A stretch of DNA of 47,159 nt from Candidatus Saccharimonadota bacterium (GCA_015655045.1 JAATFU010000001.1:1-47159); one strand, 5' to 3'; positions 1 through 7,559 are shown, numbered from the stretch's first letter. The notes: generated by a model not told the origin, from the sequence alone. Numbers and translations are program-made.

Positions 1-1
1 A

Positions 2-832
2 CTTGCTCAAATAAACACCGGAACCTTCCCCACAGCTAATGACTGCTCAATAACTCCCGCTCCTAATACCATCTGCTTAAAAGCAAGCACCAATACTACC
101 TACCAATACACGGTAAATAACTCAACTACTCCTCCTACCTTTTGTCTTACTGTTACCAATGGCTCCACTAGTTACTTCACGACAAATGATGCCACTCCAA
201 CTGCTGGTGGTTGTCCGGGACATAGCGTGGGAGGGGGTACGGTCATCACGAATCTTGTGAAGAATCCTAATTTTGAAACAAATGTTAACGGTACCGGCAC
301 GGGCGGATATGGCACGGGAGGGGTTGGTAACATTACCCGCACAAACGACGGGTATGGTGGCGGATCGGCTACAACAATGACCTGGACGACTCCCGCTACG
401 TCTGGAGGCGCAACACTTTATGCGGCCACGACTAATGCATCAAGTGGTATACCGATTAGTCCAGGTACGACGTATACAGTATCCCTTTGGGGCCAAACAA
501 GCACGGCCGTGTCATCAGCTTTGAACATAGTCGAAACAAATAATGCAGGTGATCAGGTTGCGAATAATACCTATAGCTCAGTCGGCGTGGCCAATACGTG
601 GACGCGCTATTCAACAACCCTCACGGCCGTAGCAAATGCAGCAAATCTCAGTCTTGGTGTGCGCGTGCCTGCTCTTGCAGGCACGCCAACCAACTTTACT
701 ATTAAGATAGATAACGCCATGGTCACGGAGGGATCTACTCTGTATAACTACGCCGATCCCCTCACTTCTCCTTCCTCTTGGGTCTGGAATGGTACGCCAT
801 TCAACTCAACCTCAACGGGACCCGCTCTCTAG
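2..832 (+). CDS. Secreted surface protein, 3' part, carbohydrate-binding-like domain (5' partial)
   Basis: The frame is open from base 2, so the gene starts before the window; a GTG at 227 is internal. The first ~75 visible residues are Thr/Asn/Cys-rich (paired Cys, CLTVTNGS), of the kind seen in Saccharibacteria pilin-like surface proteins. From about base 245 the sequence NLVKNPNFETNVNG opens a ~170-residue beta-rich domain with spaced Trp/Tyr, resembling the jelly-roll carbohydrate-binding CBM4/9 family. The composition (very high Thr/Ser/Gly/Asn, few charged residues) fits an extracellular protein. The signal or prepilin peptide would lie outside the window. The role is inferred to be adhesion or glycan binding; no catalytic motif is visible. 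It could equally be a LamG-type domain. Confidence 0.7.
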   Translation, partial: LAQINTGTFPTANDCSITPAPNTICLKASTNTTYQYTVNNSTTPPTFCLTVTNGSTSYFTTNDATPTAGGCPGHSVGGGTVITNLVKNPNFETNVNGTGTGGYGTGGVGNITRTNDGYGGGSATTMTWTTPATSGGATLYAATTNASSGIPISPGTTYTVSLWGQTSTAVSSALNIVETNNAGDQVANNTYSSVGVANTWTRYSTTLTAVANAANLSLGVRVPALAGTPTNFTIKIDNAMVTEGSTLYNYADPLTSPSSWVWNGTPFNSTSTGPAL

Positions 833-898
833 GCGTCGCACCCAGGTAGAACTTAGTATTCAATTTACTCAACGTCAGACTACATAAACTACCTATGC

Positions 899-927
899 TT
901 GCTTATTTGACAATTATCCGTTATAAA
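899..927 (+). promoter_or_regulatory. Sigma-70-type promoter for the 74-aa ORF
   Basis: TTGCTT (899-904), a 17-nt spacer and TATAAA (922-927) give a canonical layout. Transcription would start near 934, leaving a ~90-nt leader. A TTGACA at 907-912 has no -10 at the right distance. Confidence 0.5.
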
Positions 928-940
928 TACTCACATCTCT

Positions 941-988
941 CACCCCTATGGGGGTGCGGAGAGTTGCCCAGCTCGCCCTGGGCGACTC
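941..988 (+). other. Two-hairpin structured 5' leader
   Basis: The leader of the 74-aa ORF contains CACCCC/GGGGTG (941-956) and an 11-bp stem GAGTTGCCCAG/CTGGGCGACTC with one G-U pair (961-971 with 978-988). They sit between the promoter and the Shine-Dalgarno GAGAGGG. They may stabilise the mRNA or regulate it; no known riboswitch is recognised. Confidence 0.45.
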
Positions 989-1022
989 CCTGCACCTGCA
1001 GGACTATCCATGAGAGGGACCG

Positions 1023-1247
1023 ATGAAAAAGAAAGAGAAAGGCACTACGCCGCCCGTTGTTCACGCAGCGTTCGGTGAGCGCCAAGAGCCGATTCCGGAC
1101 AGGGTACAGGAAGCGGTCGACTTTGATAGTCTGCTGCGGCCCACCGAGAAGGAGCTAGGCGCCGAGCTGAAGTATCCTCCCGGGTACAAGCGCACTGGAG
1201 CACCCCAGGTTGCACCAAGTGGACGCGGGAGGCACAGCAAGAGCTAA
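1023..1247 (+). CDS. Small hypothetical protein, 74 aa, GC-rich
   Basis: ATG at 1023 follows the Shine-Dalgarno GAGAGGG at a good distance. The product is hydrophilic and basic at both ends (MKKKEKG start, RGRHSKS end), with a Pro-rich middle and no membrane segment or Cys. I do not recognise a family. Its codons are clearly more GC-rich (GGC, GAG, CTG, CGC) than those of its neighbours, and it has its own promoter, a structured leader and a following 19-bp inverted repeat. It therefore looks like an independent, probably highly expressed cassette, perhaps acquired. A small nucleic-acid-binding role is possible given the charge, but this is only a guess. Confidence 0.6.
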   Translation: MKKKEKGTTPPVVHAAFGERQEPIPDRVQEAVDFDSLLRPTEKELGAELKYPPGYKRTGAPQVAPSGRGRHSKS

Positions 1248-1260
1248 TCCCTGGCCCTAA

Positions 1261-1326
1261 CCCGCCATTGCTGCGGATGAAGTGAGTTCGATTATGTATC
1301 GTCGACCCTTCATCCGCAGCGGCGGG
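1261..1326. terminator. Long inverted repeat between convergent genes
   Basis: CCCGCC (1261-1266) plus GCTGCGGATGAAG (1270-1282) pair perfectly with 1308-1326, giving 19 bp with a 3-nt bulge and a 25-nt loop. It lies between convergent genes, so a bidirectional terminator is the simplest reading. No U-tract follows on either strand, so a small mobile inverted-repeat element is an alternative. Confidence 0.5.
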
Positions 1327-1363
1327 CTAAATTTATACCAAAATGTAATTCAAGGGATAGTCC

Positions 1364-1780
1364 TTACGTATTTGTAAAACCCGAGCCACCGGCAGGATTG
1401 GTGAGCGTTCCAAGTACAAAATTGATGAGTGCAAATGCAAGCAGAGCAATGATTAATCCCACAATAGCGTAGAGGATTGTGTTCTTGGCGGCTGTAACTG
1501 CCGTTGAATTACCGCCCGATATTGTATAACGGATACCGCCATAGATGAGCATCACGACACTGAGTGCGCCAATAATAAACAACAGAGTATTGCTAATCGT
1601 TGTGAACACGCCACTAGTCCCAAAAAGATCAGCGGGTTGACTGGAGCCGCGCGCTGCATCTGCTCCTTGTTGGATAGTGTAGGTGGCGGCATATAAAGGG
1701 GTGGCAAGCGTAGCATTAATCAGGCCAATACCAAGGGCGGCAATGACAGGGACGAGAACTGTTGGGCGCACATGCTTCAT
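1364..1780 (-). CDS. T4SS-type pilin (VirB2/TrbC-like)
   Basis: The product is 138 aa from the ATG at 1780, chosen because GGAAGTGG lies just upstream and a signal peptide starts there; a longer frame to 1942 would run into tRNA-Ser. Residues 1-31 form a signal peptide (MKHVRP, hydrophobic core, cleavage near LYAA). Two transmembrane segments follow at about 58-80 and 97-125, separated by a short loop with GGIRYTISGGN. This two-helix layout is that of VirB2-like pilins of type IV secretion systems, and a distinct T4SS pilin family of this shape is common in CPR genomes. The mature protein should sit in the cytoplasmic membrane and polymerise or form a channel. No other T4SS gene is in the window, so its partner apparatus lies elsewhere. 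Confidence 0.75.
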   Translation of the reverse strand: MKHVRPTVLVPVIAALGIGLINATLATPLYAATYTIQQGADAARGSSQPADLFGTSGVFTTISNTLLFIIGALSVVMLIYGGIRYTISGGNSTAVTAAKNTILYAIVGLIIALLAFALINFVLGTLTNPAGGSGFTNT

Positions 1781-1928
1781 GACCACTTCCTTTCTATTAG
1801 ACCATATAGTTTTATTATAGCAAATTTTTGTATTCAAATCTAGCCTGCTCATCTGTTTTATGCTACAATCGACCAGGTCAAAGAAGTATTTCTTTACATT
1901 TTTGATAAGAAGCCAGCATAACCTATAC

Positions 1929-2021
1929 GGAGGGGTACCCAAGTGGCTTAAGGGGATGGTTTGCTAAATCATTAGTCCGGGGAGACCTGGAGCGGGAGTT
2001 CGAATCTCCCCTCCTCCGCCA
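1929..2021 (+). tRNA. tRNA-Ser(GCU)
   Basis: Acceptor GGAGGGG pairs with CTCCTCC, the anticodon stem ATGGT/ATCAT encloses loop TTGCTAA (anticodon GCT), there is a long class II variable arm and a T-arm GGGAG-TTCGAAT-CTCCC, and CCA is encoded. It reads AGC/AGU serine codons. Confidence 0.95.
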
Positions 2022-2029
2022 AGCATACT

Positions 2030-2060
2030 CGCTACGACATTATCGTGGCGTTTTTGTTTT
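2030..2060 (+). terminator. Rho-independent terminator after tRNA-Ser(GCU)
   Basis: Stem CGCTACGA/TCGTGGCG (one G-U pair) with loop CATTA, followed by TTTTTGTTTTT. Confidence 0.8.
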
Positions 2061-2138
2061 TCTCGCTTAAGTCTCTAGTCGTCGCAATTATGGGGTTATC
2101 CCTTTTTATTTACTTCTACCCCGCTTATGATAGTTGGT

Positions 2139-2642
2139 ATGACTCAATCATTAATTGTAGCAATGGACAAGAATGGGGCTATCGCTTCATACGGAGGTAA
2201 TATTCCCTGGTACCTCCAAGCTGACCTTATTCATTTCAAAGCTCTTACGTGGGGGCATACCATTGTTATGGGTAGAAAAACATACGAGACAATTGGACAC
2301 CCCCTCCCTAATCGATTAAACCTCGTCTTAACTCACAACAAGCAATATATTGCACCTAGCTGTGAAATGGTTCACTCTGTTGAGGAGCTACGTTTACGAA
2401 TAGCCCATGAGAATGAGGTATTTTACATTGGGGGAGGTGAAGTTTATCCACAAATTATTGGATTCGTGGACTATCTCTATATCACAGAGGTTCAGACTAT
2501 CGTTCGAGCCAGACTTCAATGGACATATGATAAGGATAGGTGGTATGAGATATCCAGAGTTAATTATAAGGCGGATGCTCACAATGAATTTGACTACACT
2601 TTCATTAAGCTTGGTAGGCGGAAGTTTGACAAATCGAGGTAG
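2139..2642 (+). CDS. folA: Dihydrofolate reductase
   Basis: Reduces dihydrofolate to tetrahydrofolate with NADPH in the cytoplasm. The product is 167 aa from ATG 2139, the usual length. Visible motifs are SLIVAMDKNGAI at the N-terminus, NIPW followed by the catalytic acid in LQADLIHFK, the NADPH-binding MGRKTYE and FYIGGGEVY, and YITEV. The segment usually containing DTFFP is altered (RARLQWTYDKDRWYE), but the spacing to the C-terminal strand is kept. An ATG at 2127 is in frame but adds residues the family lacks. TATGAT at 2126-2131 lies 7 nt before 2139 with no Shine-Dalgarno, so the mRNA is probably leaderless. FolC lies two genes downstream on the other strand, which fits a folate locus. 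Confidence 0.9.
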   Translation: MTQSLIVAMDKNGAIASYGGNIPWYLQADLIHFKALTWGHTIVMGRKTYETIGHPLPNRLNLVLTHNKQYIAPSCEMVHSVEELRLRIAHENEVFYIGGGEVYPQIIGFVDYLYITEVQTIVRARLQWTYDKDRWYEISRVNYKADAHNEFDYTFIKLGRRKFDKSR

Positions 2643-2662
2643 TGCATCGTATATATACTACT

Positions 2663-3742
2663 ATGACAGAGTTTGAGCCAGGGCTTAGTATTCCCAACAA
2701 AGAACATTATCCATACGTAACTCGAAGCTTGGTACGGCTTTTTAATGAAGGTCGCCTTCCAAACGTCAAAGACGTTATTGTCGAACCTTCATATGGATAT
2801 GTAAGCAGGATTGAGTATAACGACGCGTCCTTCAGGGTTACGTATGGGAATGATCTAGGCTTAAATACGGGTGCCTCTGAAGATCTTGCTAAAGACAAGG
2901 GATATACAAAATTTATGCTTGATGCCATTGGTATCACCGTACCAAAAGGCCGAGAGTTCTTGCTTCCATGGTGGCAAGAACAAATTGCGCCAACGCAACT
3001 TCGAAAAGGAAACAACGACTTACTTGGTGCAGATATGGCGCCAAACTATATCGATGACGAGCTCGCATATCCCGTGTATGTTAAGCCTGTAAGTGGCTCT
3101 AAGGGTGGGGGTGTATATAGGGTAGATGGTAGAGATGAGTTAAAGGGGGTCTTTGATCAATATGAGACCGATAAGGTTCGCGTGGCGGTCGTTGAGGAAG
3201 CGATAGATATGCCAGACTATCGTCTCGTTATTCTCGATGGTGAACTCATCAGTGCTTACCAGAGGATTCCACTGGCCGTTGTGGGCAATGGGTCCGATAC
3301 GACGGAATCTCTAATAGAAAATCTGCAAAATAGATATATTGAGCAAGGGCGCGATACTCGATTGGATGCGCACGACAATAGAATTATTAGCCACTTAGGT
3401 AAGCGAGGACTCGGGCTGGACTACGTTCCTGCAAGTGATGAGCGCCTCACTCTTGCTTCTATCTCTAACCTCTCCGCCGGTGGAACATCACTGGATGTTT
3501 CAGCGGAGATATCCCCTCGTTGGGTAGAACTGGCTGCAAAAATTTCTAGGAACTTTAATCTTAGACTTTGTGGAGTAGATCTAGCATGCCAGGATATCGC
3601 CTCGGGTGAGGCTGAATATAGCGTACTTGAGGTTAATGCATCGCCCGGACTTGATCATTATGCCTCCTCCGGGGATAAACAAAGACAAATTGTTGACGAA
3701 TTATATATCAAGGTTCTTAATACATCGCAAACAAATAGGTAA
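2663..3742 (+). CDS. ATP-grasp ligase, cyanophycin-synthetase/RimK-like
   Basis: The product is 359 aa from ATG 2663. An upstream in-frame ATG at 2642 would overlap the folA stop, while TATATA lies 7 nt before 2663. The ATP-grasp fold is visible: YPVYVKPVSGSKGGGV (ATP-binding Lys and Gly-rich loop, about residues 138-153), VVEEAIDMPDYRLVILDGELISAYQR (hinge and binding region), and near the C-terminus LCGVDLACQD and VLEVNASPGLDHY, the Mg-binding Asp/Glu-x-Asn set. The segment AVVGNGSDTTESLI closely resembles the central domain of cyanophycin synthetases. Such enzymes activate a carboxylate as acyl-phosphate and join it to an amine. The substrate is unknown; lack of the CphA C-terminal Mur-ligase half argues against true cyanophycin synthesis. 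A FolC-type Mur ligase is encoded convergently next door. Confidence 0.75.
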   Translation: MTEFEPGLSIPNKEHYPYVTRSLVRLFNEGRLPNVKDVIVEPSYGYVSRIEYNDASFRVTYGNDLGLNTGASEDLAKDKGYTKFMLDAIGITVPKGREFLLPWWQEQIAPTQLRKGNNDLLGADMAPNYIDDELAYPVYVKPVSGSKGGGVYRVDGRDELKGVFDQYETDKVRVAVVEEAIDMPDYRLVILDGELISAYQRIPLAVVGNGSDTTESLIENLQNRYIEQGRDTRLDAHDNRIISHLGKRGLGLDYVPASDERLTLASISNLSAGGTSLDVSAEISPRWVELAAKISRNFNLRLCGVDLACQDIASGEAEYSVLEVNASPGLDHYASSGDKQRQIVDELYIKVLNTSQTNR

Positions 3743-3748
3743 AGATAA

Positions 3749-5023
3749 CTAAACATCCTTAAATACAAGAGCTCGGATGTCATTTAATAAATAGAACGAA
3801 CCCGTAATGAGTCCTATGGTCTCTGGGCGTTTGTAAAGAATTGACAACGCCGTTCCGGGCGAGCTCTCGACTATGACAGTTTTAAATTTTAGTCGCTTTG
3901 CTATTTTTTCGAGTTCGTAGGGATCGATACTAGAGTGGTAGTGATCACCTCCTTCATTATCGAATCGTGTCAAGATAAGTGTTGAGCTAAGGTTACGGAG
4001 CCATTTAAGACTTCGTCCGACATCAGGATATTTCGTGGTTCCGAAGCTTACGAGTAGGGCGATCTTCTCAGTTGGAAATCGCGCTTGCATGCTTCGTACA
4101 AGTGCCTGAATTTTCTGTTCGTTATGTGAACCATCGAGAATGAGGGTTTTTCCACGAAAAATGACCGTTTCCATCCGTGCGGGAATTAAGGTATGGGCTG
4201 CTGTTCGGATATGACTAGCGGTCAGGGAGGTGCTCGCATCACGCTGGAGGAGATAATTAGTTGCTTCTATTGCAAGGGTAAGATTACGTTGTTGAAAGAG
4301 GGGCAGGGATTGAAACAATTTGTTAGTACTCTCTCCTGTCTGCTCAATAATGTAAAGCGGGGCTTTGTTCTTTTCACAAACCTGCTGGATAACTTCCATT
4401 ACCATGGTGCCTTGACGGTGCATAAAGGTCGCGTTATTCATACCAATGATACCTGCTTTCTGGAAAGCAATCTCTCCAAGGGTATGGCCCAGTATTTCAG
4501 TGTGGTCAAGTCCAATGTCGGTGATAACACATAACTTATCGGACCGATCAATGACGTTTGTTCCATCGAGTAAGCCCCCGAGACCAACTTCAACGACCGC
4601 ATATTCAACGTGACGGGCGTGGAATAACCAATAAGCAAAGGCAACGAGAACTTCAAAATAAGACGGATCGGTGTGGCTGGAATCAATGAGTTCAAGAAAG
4701 TGACTAAGTTCGCGACAATATTCTGGCTCCGGTAGACCCACTAAATTAATCTGAGCTCGTTCGTTTACCTCATCAATATGGGGTGAGACGGTGAGCCCAG
4801 CTGTATAGCCGGCCGCTTGTAGTAGTGCCGCGATGTAATATGCGGTCGATGTCTTACCCGACGTGCCCGCTACGTGGATAATACGCAGCTTATTTTGTGG
4901 GTTACCGAGATATGCCATAAGTGCCCTCATGCGCGCTAGGTTATAGCGACGCTTGGTGGTTGGTGGATGGATAAAGCCATTCAGTGCCTCTGAGGCTTGA
5001 TGGAAATTCTCTATAACTCTCAT
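3749..5023 (-). CDS. folC: Folylpolyglutamate/dihydrofolate synthase
   Basis: A Mur-ligase-superfamily enzyme that adds glutamate to folates and, in bifunctional members, makes dihydrofolate from dihydropteroate. The product is 424 aa, a normal length. IIHVAGTSGKTSTAYYIA (about 47-64) is the P-loop, SPHIDEVNER the omega-loop and substrate region, VVEVGLGGLLDGTNVI the family signature, DIGLDHTEILG the Mg-binding His segment, and LILDGSHNEQ the C-terminal domain start. TATAAT (plus-strand ATTATA at 5031-5036) is 7 nt from the ATG without a Shine-Dalgarno, which suggests a leaderless mRNA. No folate-synthesis gene other than folA is in the window, so salvage and polyglutamylation is the likely job. 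Confidence 0.9.
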   Translation of the reverse strand: MRVIENFHQASEALNGFIHPPTTKRRYNLARMRALMAYLGNPQNKLRIIHVAGTSGKTSTAYYIAALLQAAGYTAGLTVSPHIDEVNERAQINLVGLPEPEYCRELSHFLELIDSSHTDPSYFEVLVAFAYWLFHARHVEYAVVEVGLGGLLDGTNVIDRSDKLCVITDIGLDHTEILGHTLGEIAFQKAGIIGMNNATFMHRQGTMVMEVIQQVCEKNKAPLYIIEQTGESTNKLFQSLPLFQQRNLTLAIEATNYLLQRDASTSLTASHIRTAAHTLIPARMETVIFRGKTLILDGSHNEQKIQALVRSMQARFPTEKIALLVSFGTTKYPDVGRSLKWLRNLSSTLILTRFDNEGGDHYHSSIDPYELEKIAKRLKFKTVIVESSPGTALSILYKRPETIGLITGSFYLLNDIRALVFKDV

Positions 5024-5072
5024 ACAATCTATTATAGCCCCTTGACTGTTCCGCTCATGCTATACTAATCGT

Positions 5073-5690
5073 ATGAAACCAGATCAGCAAAGCAATTACT
5101 GGCAACATGATCCCGAGCAAGATCAAGCAGTAAAAGAACCTGAACTTTATACGCCAACCCCGTTTGAGCCTGAGCAAGATCCAACGCCAGCCGAAACGCA
5201 GCCTAACACACCCCCGTTAACCGAGAGTGTTGACCCTGTCCATTGGACAGCAAATGAATATATACACCTGGAGAAAAATGGCTGGTGGTTTGTGCTGTTT
5301 ACTCTTGTGGTGTTTGCGCTGATTGCAATTGACCTCTTCGTCTTAAAGTCATACAGCTTCTCGGTGGTGGTTATTGTGATGGCAGTGGCGGTCATCGTAT
5401 ATTCTCGTCGTCCACCCCGAGCTCTCGACTACACTCTCAGTGGCGCCCAGGGACTTTACGTTGGTGAACGGTTATATCATTTCAATGAGTTTAAGTCGTT
5501 CGGCCTCATTAAAGATGGCGATCATCATTCGATTATGTTGATTCCAACCAAGCGTTTTTCGCCAGGTGTCTCAGTGTACTTTCCCGAAGAAGTTGGCGAG
5601 CAAATCGTTGATATCCTCGGTGCTCGCCTTCCTATGGAGTCGCTTAAACTCGACATTATTGACGTCGTCGTTCGCAAGCTACGGTTGTAA
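5073..5690 (+). CDS. Conserved-looking two-TM membrane protein, cytosolic C-terminal domain
   Basis: The product is 205 aa. Residues 1-62 are acidic, Pro/Gln/Glu-rich and probably disordered. A WTANEYIHLEKNGWW motif precedes two hydrophobic helices (about 68-90 and 92-112), then a basic SRRPP stop and a ~90-residue globular domain with beta-strand character (YTLSGAQGLYVGERLYHFNEFKSFGLI), reminiscent of small PH-like membrane-associated domains in CPR genomes. Function is unknown. TATACT at 5061-5066 lies 6 nt before the ATG, with an extended -10 (ATGC) and no Shine-Dalgarno: a leaderless start. It is followed by tRNA-Arg. Confidence 0.75.
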   Translation: MKPDQQSNYWQHDPEQDQAVKEPELYTPTPFEPEQDPTPAETQPNTPPLTESVDPVHWTANEYIHLEKNGWWFVLFTLVVFALIAIDLFVLKSYSFSVVVIVMAVAVIVYSRRPPRALDYTLSGAQGLYVGERLYHFNEFKSFGLIKDGDHHSIMLIPTKRFSPGVSVYFPEEVGEQIVDILGARLPMESLKLDIIDVVVRKLRL

Positions 5691-5807
5691 ATTCACCTCT
5701 TGTCGTGCTACAATAACCGATGTTCGCTTCGTTTTTACGTTGCAGAAAGCACCTTCTAGTTACAAATAGAGCGTGTTGCATGTGTTTCATGTGTGGCACG
5801 CTTATAT

Positions 5808-5884
5808 GGACTCGTAGCTCAGCTGGATAGAGCGTTGGCTTGCGGAGCCAAAGGTCGCAGGTTCGAATCTTGCCGAGTTCACCA
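5808..5884 (+). tRNA. tRNA-Arg(GCG)
   Basis: Acceptor GGACTCG/CGAGTTC, D-arm GCTC/GAGC, anticodon stem TTGGC/GCCAA with loop TTGCGGA (anticodon GCG), T-arm GCAGG-TTCGAAT-CTTGC, and encoded CCA. Most bacteria use ACG (inosine-modified) here; GCG can read only CGU and CGC. Confidence 0.93.
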
Positions 5885-5898
5885 ATTAGAAACAACCG

Positions 5899-5934
5899 AT
5901 AGAGATTTACTTGAGAGAGTGAGTCTCTATTTTT
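5899..5934 (+). terminator. Terminator after tRNA-Arg
   Basis: ATAGAGA (5899-5905) pairs with TCTCTAT (5924-5930), followed by a T-run into TTTTTA. Confidence 0.6.
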
Positions 5935-6014
5935 ATCGAAATGTTGAGTGATTCGATTCCCTAAGCCCAAATGGATCTAGCCACCCAATACGCTCACCTC
6001 CGCCAATTATCCAA

Positions 6015-6650
6015 CTAACCCCGCCGATCAACACAATTAAATTGGAAGTTATAGTTGCCGGTACCAAATACCTGGGCTAACTTAATCGCCTGGAAACCAA
6101 GTGACTTATAGCCATTTAGTCTACTTTCTTCTTTTGTTGTTTGGGCATACTCTACGAAATAATCGATGAGCGTAAAGCCTTCTTCTGGGGAATACATCAC
6201 ATTAGAGCCATCTTGATTCCACGGATCAAACTCAATCCCCAGCTCTACTGCGGTATCTACCGTTTTAAAGAATGAAGTCATCTGCGCATCACTGACTGAG
6301 GCGAGTTCCTCTTCGGCCATCGAGGCCACCGTCTTACCATTCAACAGGCCATAAACCGCAACACCAGCTTCAGTTGAAGCGCTCTCGATTTGCTCTAATC
6401 CGGCCACGTCTAGGCCTCGCAGGCCAGCATCGATTTTCCGCTGGGTTGCTCGAGCCGTGTTTCGTGGCCTATCTAGATGTGTCCATTTCACTGCAAACTT
6501 TGCTGCATACAATCGGTCATCCACTGCCGCTTCGTATACTCTCGATTCCGATCCTCCTCCAAGATATCTTACCTGCAAGGCACCAGTTCTAATCTCCTCA
6601 ATTGTCGATTCAAACTTTTTGTATGGCTGAGGTATTGTATTTTTTTCCAT
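6015..6650 (-). CDS. Small kinase-fold protein (APH/HipA-like)
   Basis: The product is 211 aa, and ATG 6650 is preceded by a strong Shine-Dalgarno (TGGAGGT). It reads like a minimal protein-kinase-like fold: a Gly-rich loop LGGGSESRVYE (30-40), the ATP-anchoring Lys in YAAKF (K51), a catalytic-loop-like stretch GIEFDPWNQDGSNVMY with D142 and N150, and LIDYF (D163) in place of the DFG metal motif. Such small kinases phosphorylate antibiotics, sugars or proteins; the substrate cannot be told. It is half the length of canonical kinases, with a compressed C-lobe. A terminator-like hairpin with six U's lies 30 nt before the start, suggesting attenuation. It stands alone between two tRNA loci in an accessory-looking stretch. 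Confidence 0.65.
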   Translation of the reverse strand: MEKNTIPQPYKKFESTIEEIRTGALQVRYLGGGSESRVYEAAVDDRLYAAKFAVKWTHLDRPRNTARATQRKIDAGLRGLDVAGLEQIESASTEAGVAVYGLLNGKTVASMAEEELASVSDAQMTSFFKTVDTAVELGIEFDPWNQDGSNVMYSPEEGFTLIDYFVEYAQTTKEESRLNGYKSLGFQAIKLAQVFGTGNYNFQFNCVDRRG

Positions 6651-6681
6651 AATTTTACCTCCAGTTATATTGTTTTAAATG

Positions 6682-6705
6682 AAAAAACTTCCGCTCGGGA
6701 AGTTT
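6682..6705 (-). terminator. Attenuator-like intrinsic terminator in the kinase-gene leader
   Basis: On the minus strand AAACTTCC, loop CGAGC and GGAAGTTT are followed by a T-run (TTTTTTC). It lies 30 nt upstream of the ATG at 6650 and just before its Shine-Dalgarno. It either ends a minus-strand RNA from upstream or acts as a conditional attenuator. Confidence 0.6.
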
Positions 6706-6802
6706 GATGCATAAATATCTTTAATCTACCCAAGCTGTGAATGGAGATGGAGATGGTTCAGTATTATAAATACTCGACAGATCATAAATGTATAATGTCA
6801 TA

Positions 6803-7025
6803 TTAATTTTAATTCGTCAACTCTGGCATACGTATCGGAATAAAAACTACTCGCTCGTTCCACTCCTAAAGCGGATGTCTAAGCCAGAGACAAGCTCCCT
6901 ATGGGGGGAAGTCCGCACAAATTCCGTAAGGATGTCGTTCTAATTCGATTCAATGAGGTTAACCATGAAGATTGTTTTCAAACAATAAATAAAACTACTC
7001 CAGAGAACATTCTCTGGAGTAGTTT
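6803..7025 (+). ncRNA. Candidate structured non-coding RNA in a 600-bp gene-free region
   Basis: Bases 6651-7257 hold no convincing gene. On the plus strand TATAAT (6791-6796) could start an RNA near 6803 that ends at the very strong hairpin 6992-7025. Inside are CTCTGGC pairing with GCCAGAG about 55 nt later and a small hairpin CTCCC-TAT-GGGGG, so a folded RNA of ~220 nt is plausible. No -35 box is clear. The same long-range pairs exist on the minus strand, where this would be the kinase-gene leader. It does not match tmRNA, SRP RNA or RNase P. Confidence 0.3.
6992..7025. terminator. Perfect 16-bp hairpin, terminator-like
   Basis: AAACTACTCCAGAGAA pairs perfectly with 7010-7025. The plus strand leaves on TTTG and the minus strand on TTTTATTTATTG, so it suits minus-strand or bidirectional termination. 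Confidence 0.6.
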
Positions 7026-7257
7026 GCCTGTGCTCTGTTTGATGAGTCTTACGACCTAGCTTTGACAGATGCTATCGTTAGTCGTGCCATTGCTCTTCGT
7101 CAAGCTCCGCGTATGAGCCTGAGGGATGGCAACGGCGCTTGAGCACAACCTAGGCCGATACGAATGATTTAAACACATCGAGGAGTTAAAGCTACATAAC
7201 CCGCTAGAGGGGTGGCTATTGAACCGGGGCATTGATATAATCCACTAGTCAGCCCAT

Positions 7258-7345
7258 GGAGAGATGCAGGAGTGGTTGAACTGGCCGCTCTCGAAAAGCG
7301 GTGTGTCGCAAGATACCCGGGGTTCGAATCCCCGTCTCTCCGCCA
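7258..7345 (+). tRNA. tRNA-Ser(CGA)
   Basis: Acceptor GGAGAGA/TCTCTCC, anticodon stem CCGCT/AGCGG with loop CTCGAAA (anticodon CGA), a class II variable arm, T-arm CGGGG-TTCGAAT-CCCCG and encoded CCA. TATAAT lies ~25 nt upstream. Confidence 0.95.
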
Positions 7346-7358
7346 AGTTAGTTGAATT

Positions 7359-7394
7359 AGAACCCCGATAATGAACTTTTATCGGGGTTCTTTA
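7359..7394 (+). terminator. Terminator after tRNA-Ser(CGA)
   Basis: 13-bp stem AGAACCCCGATAA with TTATCGGGGTTCT, then TTTATTG. The rest of the 214-nt gap to the next gene shows only a TAAAAT -10 candidate and the Shine-Dalgarno of that gene. Confidence 0.85.
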
Positions 7395-7559
7395 TTGCTT
7401 GAACCCAGCTCGTCTGGAAGCCTCTATTGTATCTGATAGGTTGGATGTGATGGCCGTTGTATTTCTTGACTCCAAGAAGCTCATGCTCCATAGTCATATG
7501 TTAGTCATGTGGAAGCAAACTTTACGATCTAAGACTAAAATACTGGAGTTACCTCGCTA

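Noticed and set aside
1781-1942. N-terminal extension of the pilin gene up to 1942
   Set aside because: It would overlap tRNA-Ser and precede the Shine-Dalgarno and signal peptide that begin at 1780.
6885-6935. RNase P RNA-like motif (GGGAAGTCC) in the gene-free region
   Set aside because: It resembles the conserved GGAAAGUCC, but the matching 3' conserved region is absent within 400 nt and a strong hairpin terminator interrupts the span.
7027-7140. Open frame reading ...DESYDLALTDAIVSRAIALRQAPRMSLRDGNGA
   Set aside because: No start codon with a ribosome site, short, no recognisable family; probably chance or a decayed fragment.
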